NCBI GenBank assembly: GCA_029939535.1
Contig: JAOZST010000021.1
Location: forward strand, 1 to 32,360
Reading direction: 5' to 3'
Source of the DNA: NBML01 sp029939535
Lineage (GTDB): Bacteria > Desulfobacterota > Desulfobacteria > Desulfobacterales > Desulfobacteraceae
DNA: 32,360 nt
The notes under the pieces were generated by a model. That model did not search any database, was not told where the DNA came from, and worked only from the letters and a program-made list of their open reading frames with translations. The position numbers and the translations under genes were made by a program. Below are positions 15,572 through 23,690 of this stretch, piece by piece (position 1 is the stretch's first letter; every line of letters begins with the position of its first letter).

Positions 15572-15988
15572 CTACCGGGTTTCGGCTTTTAATGTTTCTT
15601 TTTTTTTACGATAATCTGACAGGGCAAGATAAAAACCGCCCACGGCAAGCTCTGCGCAATGGAGATGGTCAGGAGGAAGGGTTTCAAGGAAATCTACCAC
15701 ATGCTCCGGCAGGATATCCCAGGCAGTTTCAACGGGCTTGCCCTTGGCTAGACTTACTATGGTATTACAACAGGCAATGGTGTTCATGCACCCTTGAACA
15801 TCAAAGGAAATCTGGGTTAAGATCCCTTTGTCCACCATGATGAAAAACTCCACTGAGTCCCCGCAGACTCCAGTTCTTGTCCCGTAACCATCAGGATTTT
15901 TGATATTTTCCCTGTTGCCTGATTCAAAAGCCATTTCAAGATAATGCAGGGAATGTTGATTCCAAAAACCAGTATCAGTATTATTCAT
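15572..15988 (-). CDS. IscU/NifU N-terminal-like Fe-S scaffold protein
   Basis: A 138-residue protein of the IscU/NifU_N family, which assembles Fe-S clusters. The three ligand cysteines are visible: 'GVCGDSVEF' (with the adjacent Asp of C-G-D), 'GCMNTIACCNTIVSLAKGK', and 'LHCAELAVGG'. Length fits the single-domain scaffold. ATG 15988 is chosen with AGGAG about ten bases upstream; the longer frame adds ten basic residues. It stands alone, with no iscS, hscA or fdx in the window, so a client-specific or NifU-like role is possible. It is transcribed divergently from lhgO. Confidence 0.85.
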   Translation of the reverse strand: MNNTDTGFWNQHSLHYLEMAFESGNRENIKNPDGYGTRTGVCGDSVEFFIMVDKGILTQISFDVQGCMNTIACCNTIVSLAKGKPVETAWDILPEHVVDFLETLPPDHLHCAELAVGGFYLALSDYRKKKETLKAETR

Positions 15989-16173
15989 TGCCTTTTTTCT
16001 CCTCTTGTCCGGAAACAACCTGGCAAATACCGCGCAGGGTTCCCACGAATAAATACCAGAAAAATCCCATGGAATTCAACAAAATAATATCTTTTTCTTT
16101 GTTGACCAATTCAATAGGTGTGATAAAAAAGCAATGCATGTACTGAAATCATAGTTATTAATTGGAGAAAATT

Positions 16174-17376
16174 TTGGATCAATTTGATATTGCTCTGATT
16201 GGTGGGGGTATAGTCGGAGTTTCCACGGCACTTGCTCTAAAAACCAGGTATCCAGATGCCAGGATTGTTTTAATTGAAAAAGAAACTTGTTTTGCCGTCC
16301 ACCAGACAGGACATAATTCCGGGGTTATCCATGCCGGGGTCTATTATACGCCAGGAAGCCTGAAGGCTGATTTTTGCAAAAAAGGTTCAAAAGCCACCCT
16401 GGAATTTTGCAAAACCCATAACATCCCTTTCCAGCAATGCGGCAAGCTCCTGGTTGCAACCAACTCCCTTGAACTGGAACGGATGGAGGCCCTTGAAAAA
16501 AGATGCGCCCAAAACAAAATACACACCCTTTGTATTGATCAAAAACAATTAAACAAGATAGAACCCCATATCTTTGGTCTGGGCGCCTTGCAGGTTCCTT
16601 CCACCGGCATTACCGATTTCATGCAGATCACGTCTAAAATGGCAGACCTGTTCAAGTCTGCAGGCGGTGTGATAAAAACCGGCCATGCAGTGACCCGGAT
16701 ACAAGAAAGCATAGATAAGATAACTCTCCACACAGACAACCGGAAGATATTCAGCAGATATCTTATTGCCTGTGGCGGACTCATGGCAGACCGGCTGGCC
16801 AGGATGATGAATATTGATATTGATTTTATGATCATCCCGTTCCGGGGGGAATATTATCGCATTCCAGACCAGTTATCCAAAATTGTTTCCCATCTCATCT
16901 ATCCCATTCCCGATCCTGACCTGCCATTCTTAGGAGTTCATTTAACCCCCATGGTTGAAGGATGCATCACCGTTGGCCCCAATGCGGTCATGGGCTTTAA
17001 ACGGGAAGGGTATGGAAAACTTAATTTTAATTTTTCTGATTTCTGGCAGATGCTTGCCTTTTCGGGATTCTGGAAAGTGATCAAGGGCAACCTGGAATCT
17101 GGTATCAAAGAATGGATCGATTCAGCCCATAAACCAGGATATTTAAAACGAATCCACAAATATTGCCCTGGTATTGCCCTGACTGATCTTTTACCCTATC
17201 CTGCCGGTATCCGAGCCCAGGCCGTAAAAAAAGACGGCAGCCTGGTCCATGATTTTCTATTTGCTGAAACACCAAGGTCCCTGCATGTGTGTAATGCACC
17301 ATCCCCTGCTGCCACATCAGCCATGCCCATTGGTGAACACCTTTGTGACAGGGCTGAGAAAAAATTTAATTTTTAG
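16174..17376 (+). CDS. lhgO: L-2-hydroxyglutarate oxidase/dehydrogenase family flavoprotein
   Basis: A 400-residue FAD protein of the DAO superfamily. It has the N-terminal dinucleotide fold 'ALIGGGIVGVSTALAL', the LhgO-type 'HQTGHNSGVIHAGVYYTPGSLK' region read in two parts (about 46-67), and the C-terminal 'PYPAGIRAQAV' and 'HVCNAPSPAATSAMPIG' segments typical of LhgO/YgaF. The predicted reaction is L-2-hydroxyglutarate to 2-oxoglutarate with electrons to quinone. In this anaerobe a different 2-hydroxyacid cannot be excluded. The start is TTG 16174, with GGAG six bases upstream; an earlier TTG at 16162 overlaps that ribosome site. The plus strand differs from nearly all neighbours. Confidence 0.85.
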   Translation: MDQFDIALIGGGIVGVSTALALKTRYPDARIVLIEKETCFAVHQTGHNSGVIHAGVYYTPGSLKADFCKKGSKATLEFCKTHNIPFQQCGKLLVATNSLELERMEALEKRCAQNKIHTLCIDQKQLNKIEPHIFGLGALQVPSTGITDFMQITSKMADLFKSAGGVIKTGHAVTRIQESIDKITLHTDNRKIFSRYLIACGGLMADRLARMMNIDIDFMIIPFRGEYYRIPDQLSKIVSHLIYPIPDPDLPFLGVHLTPMVEGCITVGPNAVMGFKREGYGKLNFNFSDFWQMLAFSGFWKVIKGNLESGIKEWIDSAHKPGYLKRIHKYCPGIALTDLLPYPAGIRAQAVKKDGSLVHDFLFAETPRSLHVCNAPSPAATSAMPIGEHLCDRAEKKFNF

Positions 17377-17411
17377 GGCCGCAGATAAAATACCGCCTGA
17401 TTTCCATTGAA

Positions 17412-17425
17412 TTGATCCAGATCAA
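17412..17425. promoter_or_regulatory. Perfect FNR/CRP-family box before the cupin gene
   Basis: TTGATCCAGATCAA matches TTGAT-N4-ATCAA exactly and extends to a 16-base palindrome with flanking A/T. Its centre (17418.5) is about 40.5 bases before the start predicted from the -10-like TACAAT at 17447-17452, the classical position of an activating class II site. Confidence 0.65.
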
Positions 17426-17446
17426 TCCAATCTCCAGGAAAGCTGA

Positions 17447-17452
17447 TACAAT
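17447..17452 (+). promoter_or_regulatory. -10 element candidate for the cupin gene
   Basis: TACAAT, four or five of six matches to the -10 consensus, with no good -35 hexamer, as expected for an activator-dependent promoter with the palindrome at about -41. It lies 40 bases before the cupin ATG. Confidence 0.45.
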
Positions 17453-17491
17453 ACAAAGGAAATCCCATTCACCCTTACAAGGAGAAAATCC

Positions 17492-17860
17492 ATGACAACA
17501 AAAAAAGAATTACTAAAAAACATACCTTTTTCCAAGGCTGTCAACATCAATGAACTGGTTGATTATGAAGAAGGGCGGGTTGTCAGCCGGACTTTTTCAA
17601 GCAAATCCCATGTTAATATCACTCTATTTGCCTTTGACAAAGGAGAAGAGATCTCTGCCCACACCTCTCCCGGAGATGCCATGATCCAGGTGCTGGACGG
17701 AGAGGCCCTGGTGAATATTGACGGAAAAGAGATAAAGGCTGCTGCTGGCCAGACAGTGGTTATGCCTGCCAATGTACCACATTCTGTTTTTGCCTATACC
17801 CGATTTAAGATGCTTTTAACAGTGGTTAAGCAGCCTGTGGGAATAGCAGGAGGCCTTTGA
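17492..17860 (+). CDS. Small single-domain cupin protein
   Basis: A 122-residue cupin. Motif 1 reads 'KGEEISAHTSPGDAMIQVLDGEA', of which the metal-site part H-T-S keeps the first His but has Ser where the second His usually stands; motif 2 'MPANVPHSVFA' keeps its His. Metal binding is therefore uncertain. Small cupins of this kind are common in anaerobes and mostly uncharacterised. ATG 17492 has AAGGAG seven bases upstream. The upstream FNR-type box suggests control by anaerobiosis or by another CRP/FNR-family signal. It may be transcribed apart from lhgO. Only 39 bases separate it from the convergent NtrC-type gene, with no clear terminator there. Confidence 0.85.
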   Translation: MTTKKELLKNIPFSKAVNINELVDYEEGRVVSRTFSSKSHVNITLFAFDKGEEISAHTSPGDAMIQVLDGEALVNIDGKEIKAAAGQTVVMPANVPHSVFAYTRFKMLLTVVKQPVGIAGGL

Positions 17861-17899
17861 AGAAAAAGGGAAAAGCACAGAAAATTACATTGCAACCAA

Positions 17900-19288
17900 T
17901 TATTTTTTAGACAGTTTTTTCCACCTATATCGGAATGTATGATGGTTCATATTCAATAGCTTGGCTGCCTGGCTCTCATTGTTCCTGGACTGTTTCATGG
18001 CCATGGACATGTATTGTCTCTCAACACCCGACAAAAGGTCAACGAGATGAACGCCTTCTTCAGGAAGGCTTTCCACTACTGATTTTATCATCTTCTCAGA
18101 AGCCTTGCTGGTGGTCTTCTGGGGAAACAATCCCATCTCCTCCACACTGAGGAGCTGATTTTTTGCCACAAGCACACCTCTTTCAATGATATTTTTCAGT
18201 TCACGTACATTCCCTGTAAACCTGTGGGATTCTAAAAGAGATCGGGCCTGGTCAGAAAATCCCTGTAGGTTTTTACCAAATTTTATATTGAATTCATGAA
18301 GAAAATGCTTGGCAAGGGGCATGATATCATCGGAACGTTCGTTTAAGGAAGGAATTTTTGCTTTTACCACACAAAGTCTGAAATAAAGATCTTTCCTGAA
18401 TTTTTCCTGCTCCACAAGCAGTTCCAGGTTCTTATTGGTGGCTGAAACCACCCTGGTCTGGATTATATATTTTTTTGTACCCCCAAGTTTATAAAACTCG
18501 CCGCTTTCAAGAAAACGCAATAACTTGGCCTGACCGGCAGCACTCAAATCCGCCACCTCATCAAGAAACAGGGTTCCCTGGTCAGCTTCTTCAAGAAACC
18601 CTTTTTTCCCCTGCTTTTTGGCACCGGAAAAAGCACCGGCCTCGTATCCGAACAACTCTGATTCAATCAATTCCTCGGGAAAGGCTGAGCAGTTTACTGC
18701 CACAAAAGGTCCCTGGAAAACAGGGCTTCTGGCATGGATGGCCCTGGCAATCAATTCCTTTCCTGTTCCTGTCTCTCCCAGGATCATGATGGGAGTGTCA
18801 GGACTTTTGGAAACCAGGTTGATAAAATCCATTATATTTTCAATATTCTTGCTTTCCCCGATAAAACAAGGCTCATTTTCCTGGAGGAATTTTTCCTGGA
18901 GAATCTGGACTTCCTTGATCAGGGCAATGGAGGCAATGGCTTTCTTAATGGTCAGCTCCAGGATATCAGGATTGATGGGCTTGAGGATAAAATCAAAGGC
19001 ACCTGTTTTCATGGACTTGATCACCATATTAATATCTTCGTAGGCTGAAATCATTATCACGGGAATATTGGAGGAGCAGGCTTTGATAATTTCCAGGGCC
19101 TGAATCCCGCTCATTACAGGCAGGCCTATATCCATGAGCACCACATCGGGCAATTTTTCTTCCATGGATTTTACAAAGGACTCTGCATCTTCATAAAGAA
19201 AAATCGTATATTCATCTCCCAGGGCAATGTCCATGGAATCCCTTATGGTTTCTTCATCATCAACAATGGCAATTGAATAGCGGATCAT
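17900..19288 (-). CDS. NtrC-family sigma-54-dependent response regulator
   Basis: A 462-residue transcription activator: receiver (1-120; Asp53 in 'LMDIGLP', Ser in 'MISAYED', Lys in 'ILKPIN'), AAA+ domain (about 140-375) with Walker A 'GETGTGKE', Walker B 'GTLFLDEV' and arginine-finger region 'DLYFRLCVV', and a C-terminal Fis-type helix-turn-helix ('QAAKLLNMNHHTFRYRWKKL'). The sigma-54 contact loop reads GAFSGA rather than GAFTGA. It overlaps the GAF kinase gene by ATGA, making a cognate pair. The target promoter is unknown; the tmc promoter candidate 2.5 kb away is one option. Confidence 0.95.
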   Translation of the reverse strand: MIRYSIAIVDDEETIRDSMDIALGDEYTIFLYEDAESFVKSMEEKLPDVVLMDIGLPVMSGIQALEIIKACSSNIPVIMISAYEDINMVIKSMKTGAFDFILKPINPDILELTIKKAIASIALIKEVQILQEKFLQENEPCFIGESKNIENIMDFINLVSKSPDTPIMILGETGTGKELIARAIHARSPVFQGPFVAVNCSAFPEELIESELFGYEAGAFSGAKKQGKKGFLEEADQGTLFLDEVADLSAAGQAKLLRFLESGEFYKLGGTKKYIIQTRVVSATNKNLELLVEQEKFRKDLYFRLCVVKAKIPSLNERSDDIMPLAKHFLHEFNIKFGKNLQGFSDQARSLLESHRFTGNVRELKNIIERGVLVAKNQLLSVEEMGLFPQKTTSKASEKMIKSVVESLPEEGVHLVDLLSGVERQYMSMAMKQSRNNESQAAKLLNMNHHTFRYRWKKLSKK

Positions 19289-20556
19289 CGTATCCTCTTT
19301 TTATTTTCAAAGGGAATCTCAATGATAAATATAGCGCCCCCGGTCCTGGAAGGACTGAATTTCAGGGTACCTCCATGGTCAATGATTATTCTATGGGAGA
19401 TACTCAGACCGATCCCTGAACTGTTCGCCTTTGTGGTATAAAAGGGATCAAATATCCTGGACTGCCGGGAAACTGGAATCCCAGGGCCTGTGTCCCTTAC
19501 ACTGATGACAATACAATCACCTTTTCTAAAGGTGGACAGCTCAATGCGTTTTTCTCCTGGAAACTCTTCCATGGCCTCGGAAGCATTGGTGATCAGATTC
19601 AATATCACCTGTTCTATGAGATGGGGTTCAGCATAACATTCAGGAATATCAGGATCAAAATCCTTGATCAATTGTATCCCGTTTTTTCGCAATGTTACAG
19701 CAGTCAATTTGGTGACATCATCTATATAATGGTTCAAATCAGTCATGACAAACTGGGGCTGGCCGGGTTTTGAAAAATCCATTACCCGCTGGATAATGGA
19801 CTCAATCTTATTGGAGGCAAGTTCAATCTTATCAATGATGGAGACCACCCTGGTGATATCCCCCATGTGGTTGTATATTTTTTTTAAGGCCTTCAAATAG
19901 ATATAAATGCCGGACAGGGGATTTCTTATTTCATGGGCAATACCGGCTGTTACCCTACCAAGGGAGGTCATTTTATCCTGAACCCTTAAAAAACCATGGA
20001 CATCATTGGAATTGGCGATATCCAACCGGTAAAGGCATGCAGCAATATCATCAGCCATCTCTTTTATGAGAGTTTTTTCTGTTTCATCCATTGCCAGGTT
20101 CCTGGGAATGGACAGAACCATAAACCCATAATTAACACCCTCATGGGTCACTTGCACTGCAAGCCCACCCCGGTCAGAATAATCTTCAGCCAGGATACAA
20201 TCATGGCATTCTTTCACCGGGTCCATGACGGCAAACACTTTATCCGAATTAAGGGTTTCTTGAATACAACGGGTAAACTCCTGTTTTTTTAAACCTTCCC
20301 TTATCATATCAAACTGAGAGTTAAAATCAGACTGGGATTCAAAACCTGAGTCAGCCACAAGCTCAATTTTTTGTTCAAAATCAAACAGGCCGATCCATGC
20401 GTTAAAATACCCACGTTTTTCCACCAGAATATCACAAATGCCTTTTATCAGTTTTTTCTTATCTTTTTCACTGACCAGGAGCCGGCCAACATCCCGGATT
20501 ACGTTCAGGACAAGGTTCAGCCTCTCAATCTGTTCTATTCTGATATTTTTTCCCAA
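19285..20556 (-). CDS. GAF-domain histidine kinase
   Basis: A 423-residue soluble sensor kinase: GAF (about 15-175), HisKA with 'AGIAHEIRNPLSG', HATPase ('NLITNASEAM', 'DTGPGIP', 'GIGLSISHRI'). The GAF holds a Cys pair in 'KECHDCILAEDYSDRGG', of the C-x-x-C type often seen in GAF modules of this phylum, so it may respond to redox or metal. The start chosen is TTG 20556 (AGGA six bases upstream), 22 bases after the upstream gene's stop. The open frame continues to 20676 but that part overlaps the previous gene by 98 bases. It is the probable partner of the NtrC-type regulator it overlaps. Confidence 0.88.
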   Translation of the reverse strand: MGKNIRIEQIERLNLVLNVIRDVGRLLVSEKDKKKLIKGICDILVEKRGYFNAWIGLFDFEQKIELVADSGFESQSDFNSQFDMIREGLKKQEFTRCIQETLNSDKVFAVMDPVKECHDCILAEDYSDRGGLAVQVTHEGVNYGFMVLSIPRNLAMDETEKTLIKEMADDIAACLYRLDIANSNDVHGFLRVQDKMTSLGRVTAGIAHEIRNPLSGIYIYLKALKKIYNHMGDITRVVSIIDKIELASNKIESIIQRVMDFSKPGQPQFVMTDLNHYIDDVTKLTAVTLRKNGIQLIKDFDPDIPECYAEPHLIEQVILNLITNASEAMEEFPGEKRIELSTFRKGDCIVISVRDTGPGIPVSRQSRIFDPFYTTKANSSGIGLSISHRIIIDHGGTLKFSPSRTGGAIFIIEIPFENKKRIR

Positions 20557-20578
20557 GCAAAATCCTGTTTGCAGAAAT

Positions 20579-22126
20579 CTATATTTTAAATGCTGTCTTT
20601 GGAAGGCAGATGGTAAATTCAGTTCCCTGATCCACAACAGAATCCACCTGAATGCTCCCGTGATGGGCCTCCACAATGGTTTTCACAATGTTAAGCCCAA
20701 GCCCGGTTCCATTTATATACCTTGTCTTTTCATTTTTCACCCGAAAAAACCGGTTAAAAATATTCTCAAGGGCATCTTCTGGAATCCCGTAACCATTATC
20801 AGCAACATGGAGCATTGTGCAATCATAATTTTCATCTGCCCACACATCAATCTTTCCTCCGTCTGGGGTGTAGCGGATGGCATTGGAAATCAGGTTGGAC
20901 AAGACCTCTTCCATATTGGTCCGGTTTCCCATGATAAAATGCTCCTGGTCCCAGGATTTCTGAATCAAATTGATGGATTTTTCATCTGCCTGGTCCCTGT
21001 AAAAGCTTACCTGCTCTTTGATCATCTCTTCCAGGTTCAATTTTTCCCTTTCCTGATTAATCAGGCCGGATTCAATTTTGGAAATATCCAGAAGTTCCGA
21101 GGACAACTGGGTAAGGGACTTGATTTTGCCTGAAGCTCTTGTCAGTACCTCCCTTTGTTTATCAGTCAATTCTCCTGCCAGGCCATCCAGGACCACCTTC
21201 AGCTGCATGAGGATGGAATTTAAAGGACTCTTGATTTCATGGGCCACCATGGAAACAAAATCTGATTTAAGCTGGTCTTTATGTTTTTTATCCGTGATAT
21301 CCTGGAAAACAGTCACCGTTCCAAGATTCCTGTCCAGCCTGTCCCTGAAAGGAAGACATCTCGCCCCTATCACCATATCCCCTTTGATATTATCCCCGGG
21401 GATAAAAATTTCCTCGGTAATCTCTGAAAACATATCTTTGGGCTGGGCAATGGCCTGATCAATCATTTCAAGAACCTGGGGCTCATCAATAACATCTGAA
21501 ACTTGGTTTCCAATGACTGACTTTTTGTGGCAGCCCATCATCTTCAGGCAGGCTGGATTGGCAAGAGCTACCCTCTTCTGGTTGTCCGTTGTCAGAACTC
21601 CGTCCATTAAAGTATTGATCATCACCCTCATACGTGATTTTTCCGTTGTAATATCCTGGAGTGTCCGGATAAATTCAATGGCTTTGGAAATCACCAGTCT
21701 CAGTTCCTGGGGTGAAAAGGGTTTGGATAAAAAATCAAAGGCCCCTTTTTTCATGGTTTCAATGGAATGCTCCAAAGTAGCATACCCAGTAATAATAATT
21801 ATCACGGTGTCAGGATGCCTGGACTTTACATCGGAAAGAACCTCCATGCCTGACATGCCTGGCATCATAAGGTCCAGAAGAACAATATCAAAATGCTTTT
21901 CATCAATCATCTTGATACCCTGTATCCCGTTTTCTGCAACCTCCACTTCACAGCCTTCCTGTGACAACAACCGCTGACAGGCTTTTTGTATACGGACTTC
22001 ATCATCAACAACCAATACCCTTGGCCTGAAAAAAATATCTTTTACAACCTGCTTCAATGATGAGTCAGTAAGGGATTTTTCAGATTGTGTTTTATTTTCT
22101 TTTGATTCCAATATTTTTCCATTCAT
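20579..22126 (-). CDS. Receiver-PAS-histidine kinase (reversed hybrid)
   Basis: A 515-residue protein: a 30-residue leader, receiver (35-150; Asp85 in 'LLDLMMPGMSG', Thr113, Lys135), PAS (about 162-282), HisKA with canonical 'MVAHEIKSPLN' (His296), and HATPase ('NLISNAIRYTPDGG', 'DNGYGIP', 'GTGLGLNIVKTI'), closest to the PhoR/VicK type of kinase core. It has no membrane helix. This kinase core differs from the two reversed hybrids of the tmc operon. ATG 22126 has AGGG five bases upstream and lies 28 bases after the upstream PAS kinase. It probably relays signals between its neighbours. Confidence 0.92.
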   Translation of the reverse strand: MNGKILESKENKTQSEKSLTDSSLKQVVKDIFFRPRVLVVDDEVRIQKACQRLLSQEGCEVEVAENGIQGIKMIDEKHFDIVLLDLMMPGMSGMEVLSDVKSRHPDTVIIIITGYATLEHSIETMKKGAFDFLSKPFSPQELRLVISKAIEFIRTLQDITTEKSRMRVMINTLMDGVLTTDNQKRVALANPACLKMMGCHKKSVIGNQVSDVIDEPQVLEMIDQAIAQPKDMFSEITEEIFIPGDNIKGDMVIGARCLPFRDRLDRNLGTVTVFQDITDKKHKDQLKSDFVSMVAHEIKSPLNSILMQLKVVLDGLAGELTDKQREVLTRASGKIKSLTQLSSELLDISKIESGLINQEREKLNLEEMIKEQVSFYRDQADEKSINLIQKSWDQEHFIMGNRTNMEEVLSNLISNAIRYTPDGGKIDVWADENYDCTMLHVADNGYGIPEDALENIFNRFFRVKNEKTRYINGTGLGLNIVKTIVEAHHGSIQVDSVVDQGTEFTICLPKTAFKI

Positions 22127-22154
22127 TCTGCCCTGTTAAGGCGTTTTTTTTCAT

Positions 22155-23690
22155 TTATAACATCTCTTGGGAATCAGGTCCGCCGCATAGGGGCATCCCT
22201 TGTTCCTGGGGAATATACAAGGGAAATTCCAAAACAAAAATAGTTCCCTTGGCTCCGGTTTTTTTTACACTGATTCTGGCTCCGTGTTCTTCTATAATCC
22301 CATAGACTATACTAAGACCTAAACCTGTACTTTTCCCCACCTCTTTTGTGGTAAAAAATGGATCAAAAATCTTAGAAAGATTCTCCCTGGGAATACCTTC
22401 CCCTGTGTCTTTGATTTCCACATATACTTTTTTGATGAGTTTGTTTCTATAGGTACTAATACTTATAATGCCGTTACCGTTCATGGCATCGGCCGCATTA
22501 ATAACCAGGTTTATTATCACCTGGTTGAGTTTATTTGTATCTGCATTGATCAGCATCATCTCATCTGCCAGGAATCGGCGAATATGGATGTTTCTGAATT
22601 TTTTCTGATCCCGGATCAATTTCAGGCTCCTATCAACGATTTCATTGATATGGATAATATTTTTTTTGGAATCCGTACTTCTACTGTATACCAGAAGGCT
22701 TTTAACAATATTCTTACAACGCTCAGCATCTTCAACAATATAACCTAAATCCTCTTTTGCGTTTTCATCCAGATCATCCCTTTCAAGCAAAAGACTGGCA
22801 TAAAATAATACTCCTGTGAGGGGGTTGTTTATTTCATGGGCAACACCTGCTGCCAACTGGCCCAAAGAAGCCATTTTTTCAGATTGTGCCAGCTGTTTCT
22901 GGGTAAATTTAAGTTCTTTTTCCACCTTGATCTTGTCTTCCAGATTATTATAAATGGCCATGGTAGCAGATTCATTGCCGTTTTCATCATATATAATGGC
23001 TGCGGACATTTCCACCCTGATTTTTTCACCCTTGGCATTGACTATGGTGGTCCTTGGGATGATCAATTTTCCTTTTCCACCGATTTTCTCATCCCTGAGC
23101 ATTTTCATGATTTCCTTGGCTTTGCCCGGAGGATAGAGTTGTTCAGTGTGTTTTATCTTTCCCTCTTCCCCGTTAAAATCCCCAAACAATTCCTTTGCCA
23201 CGGAATTCATCAATTCAATTTTGCCCTGGCGATCAGCAGCCACAATGGCAGAGGCAGACGAATAAATCACACGGGTAATAAACTCTTTGGCTCCAATAAG
23301 CTGGTTTTCAAGGGATTTAATCCGTGTAATATCCCTTATGCTGGCAATAACATAAACAACATTCCCTTCATCATCAAAAATAGGGGAAAAAACCCGGTCT
23401 TCCCATTTGTATTGGTGTTTAACCGTGTAAGAATAACTGGTTTTAGTTTTTACCACCTTTGAAATGGGGCAGTCCTCTGAATCACAGGGAGTATCTTTGA
23501 ATAACAGGTATCTAAAACACTTTTTCCCCACAACCTCTTTTCGGGAAAGGTTAAAGGTGTCATAAAATTTTTTATTGGCCCCCATAACATTTTTAGTCGA
23601 AGAAATCACAACACTGGGATAGGACAGGGAATCAAAAATACGGGCCCGCCAAAAAAGTTCTTCAGTACTGAATCCCAGATCATTACTCAT
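22155..23690 (-). CDS. PAS-PAS histidine kinase with Cys-type PAS
   Basis: A 511-residue soluble kinase: PAS1 (about 12-122), PAS2 (about 130-255), NtrB-like HisKA 'LAAGVAHEINNPLTG' (His285), HATPase ('NLVINAADAM', 'DTGEGIP', 'STGLGLSIVYGI'). PAS1 contains Cys58, Cys69 and Cys74-Pro, with the same ten-residue spacing between the first two as in the PAS domains of the kinases at 4267 and 8869. ATG 23690 overlaps the ACT gene's stop as ATGA, so the two proteins are translationally coupled and may act together. Confidence 0.93.
   Translation of the reverse strand: MSNDLGFSTEELFWRARIFDSLSYPSVVISSTKNVMGANKKFYDTFNLSRKEVVGKKCFRYLLFKDTPCDSEDCPISKVVKTKTSYSYTVKHQYKWEDRVFSPIFDDEGNVVYVIASIRDITRIKSLENQLIGAKEFITRVIYSSASAIVAADRQGKIELMNSVAKELFGDFNGEEGKIKHTEQLYPPGKAKEIMKMLRDEKIGGKGKLIIPRTTIVNAKGEKIRVEMSAAIIYDENGNESATMAIYNNLEDKIKVEKELKFTQKQLAQSEKMASLGQLAAGVAHEINNPLTGVLFYASLLLERDDLDENAKEDLGYIVEDAERCKNIVKSLLVYSRSTDSKKNIIHINEIVDRSLKLIRDQKKFRNIHIRRFLADEMMLINADTNKLNQVIINLVINAADAMNGNGIISISTYRNKLIKKVYVEIKDTGEGIPRENLSKIFDPFFTTKEVGKSTGLGLSIVYGIIEEHGARISVKKTGAKGTIFVLEFPLYIPQEQGMPLCGGPDSQEML

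Noticed and set aside
15561..15579. CCCGG/CCGGG hairpin at the end of the NifU-like gene
   Set aside because: Only 5 bp, overlaps the stop codon and lacks a T-run; not called a terminator.
17861..17899. Possible bidirectional terminator between cupin and NtrC-type genes
   Set aside because: No stem-loop of useful length found in the 39 bases.
20557..20676. N-terminal extension of the GAF kinase
   Set aside because: Overlaps the previous gene by 98 bases; TTG 20556 with AGGA is more plausible.
20438..21133. 231-codon plus-strand frame
   Set aside because: Lies opposite two kinase genes; composition is that of a mirrored coding strand.
22836..23462. 208-codon plus-strand frame
   Set aside because: Antisense to the PAS-PAS kinase; Phe/His/Gly-rich shadow translation.
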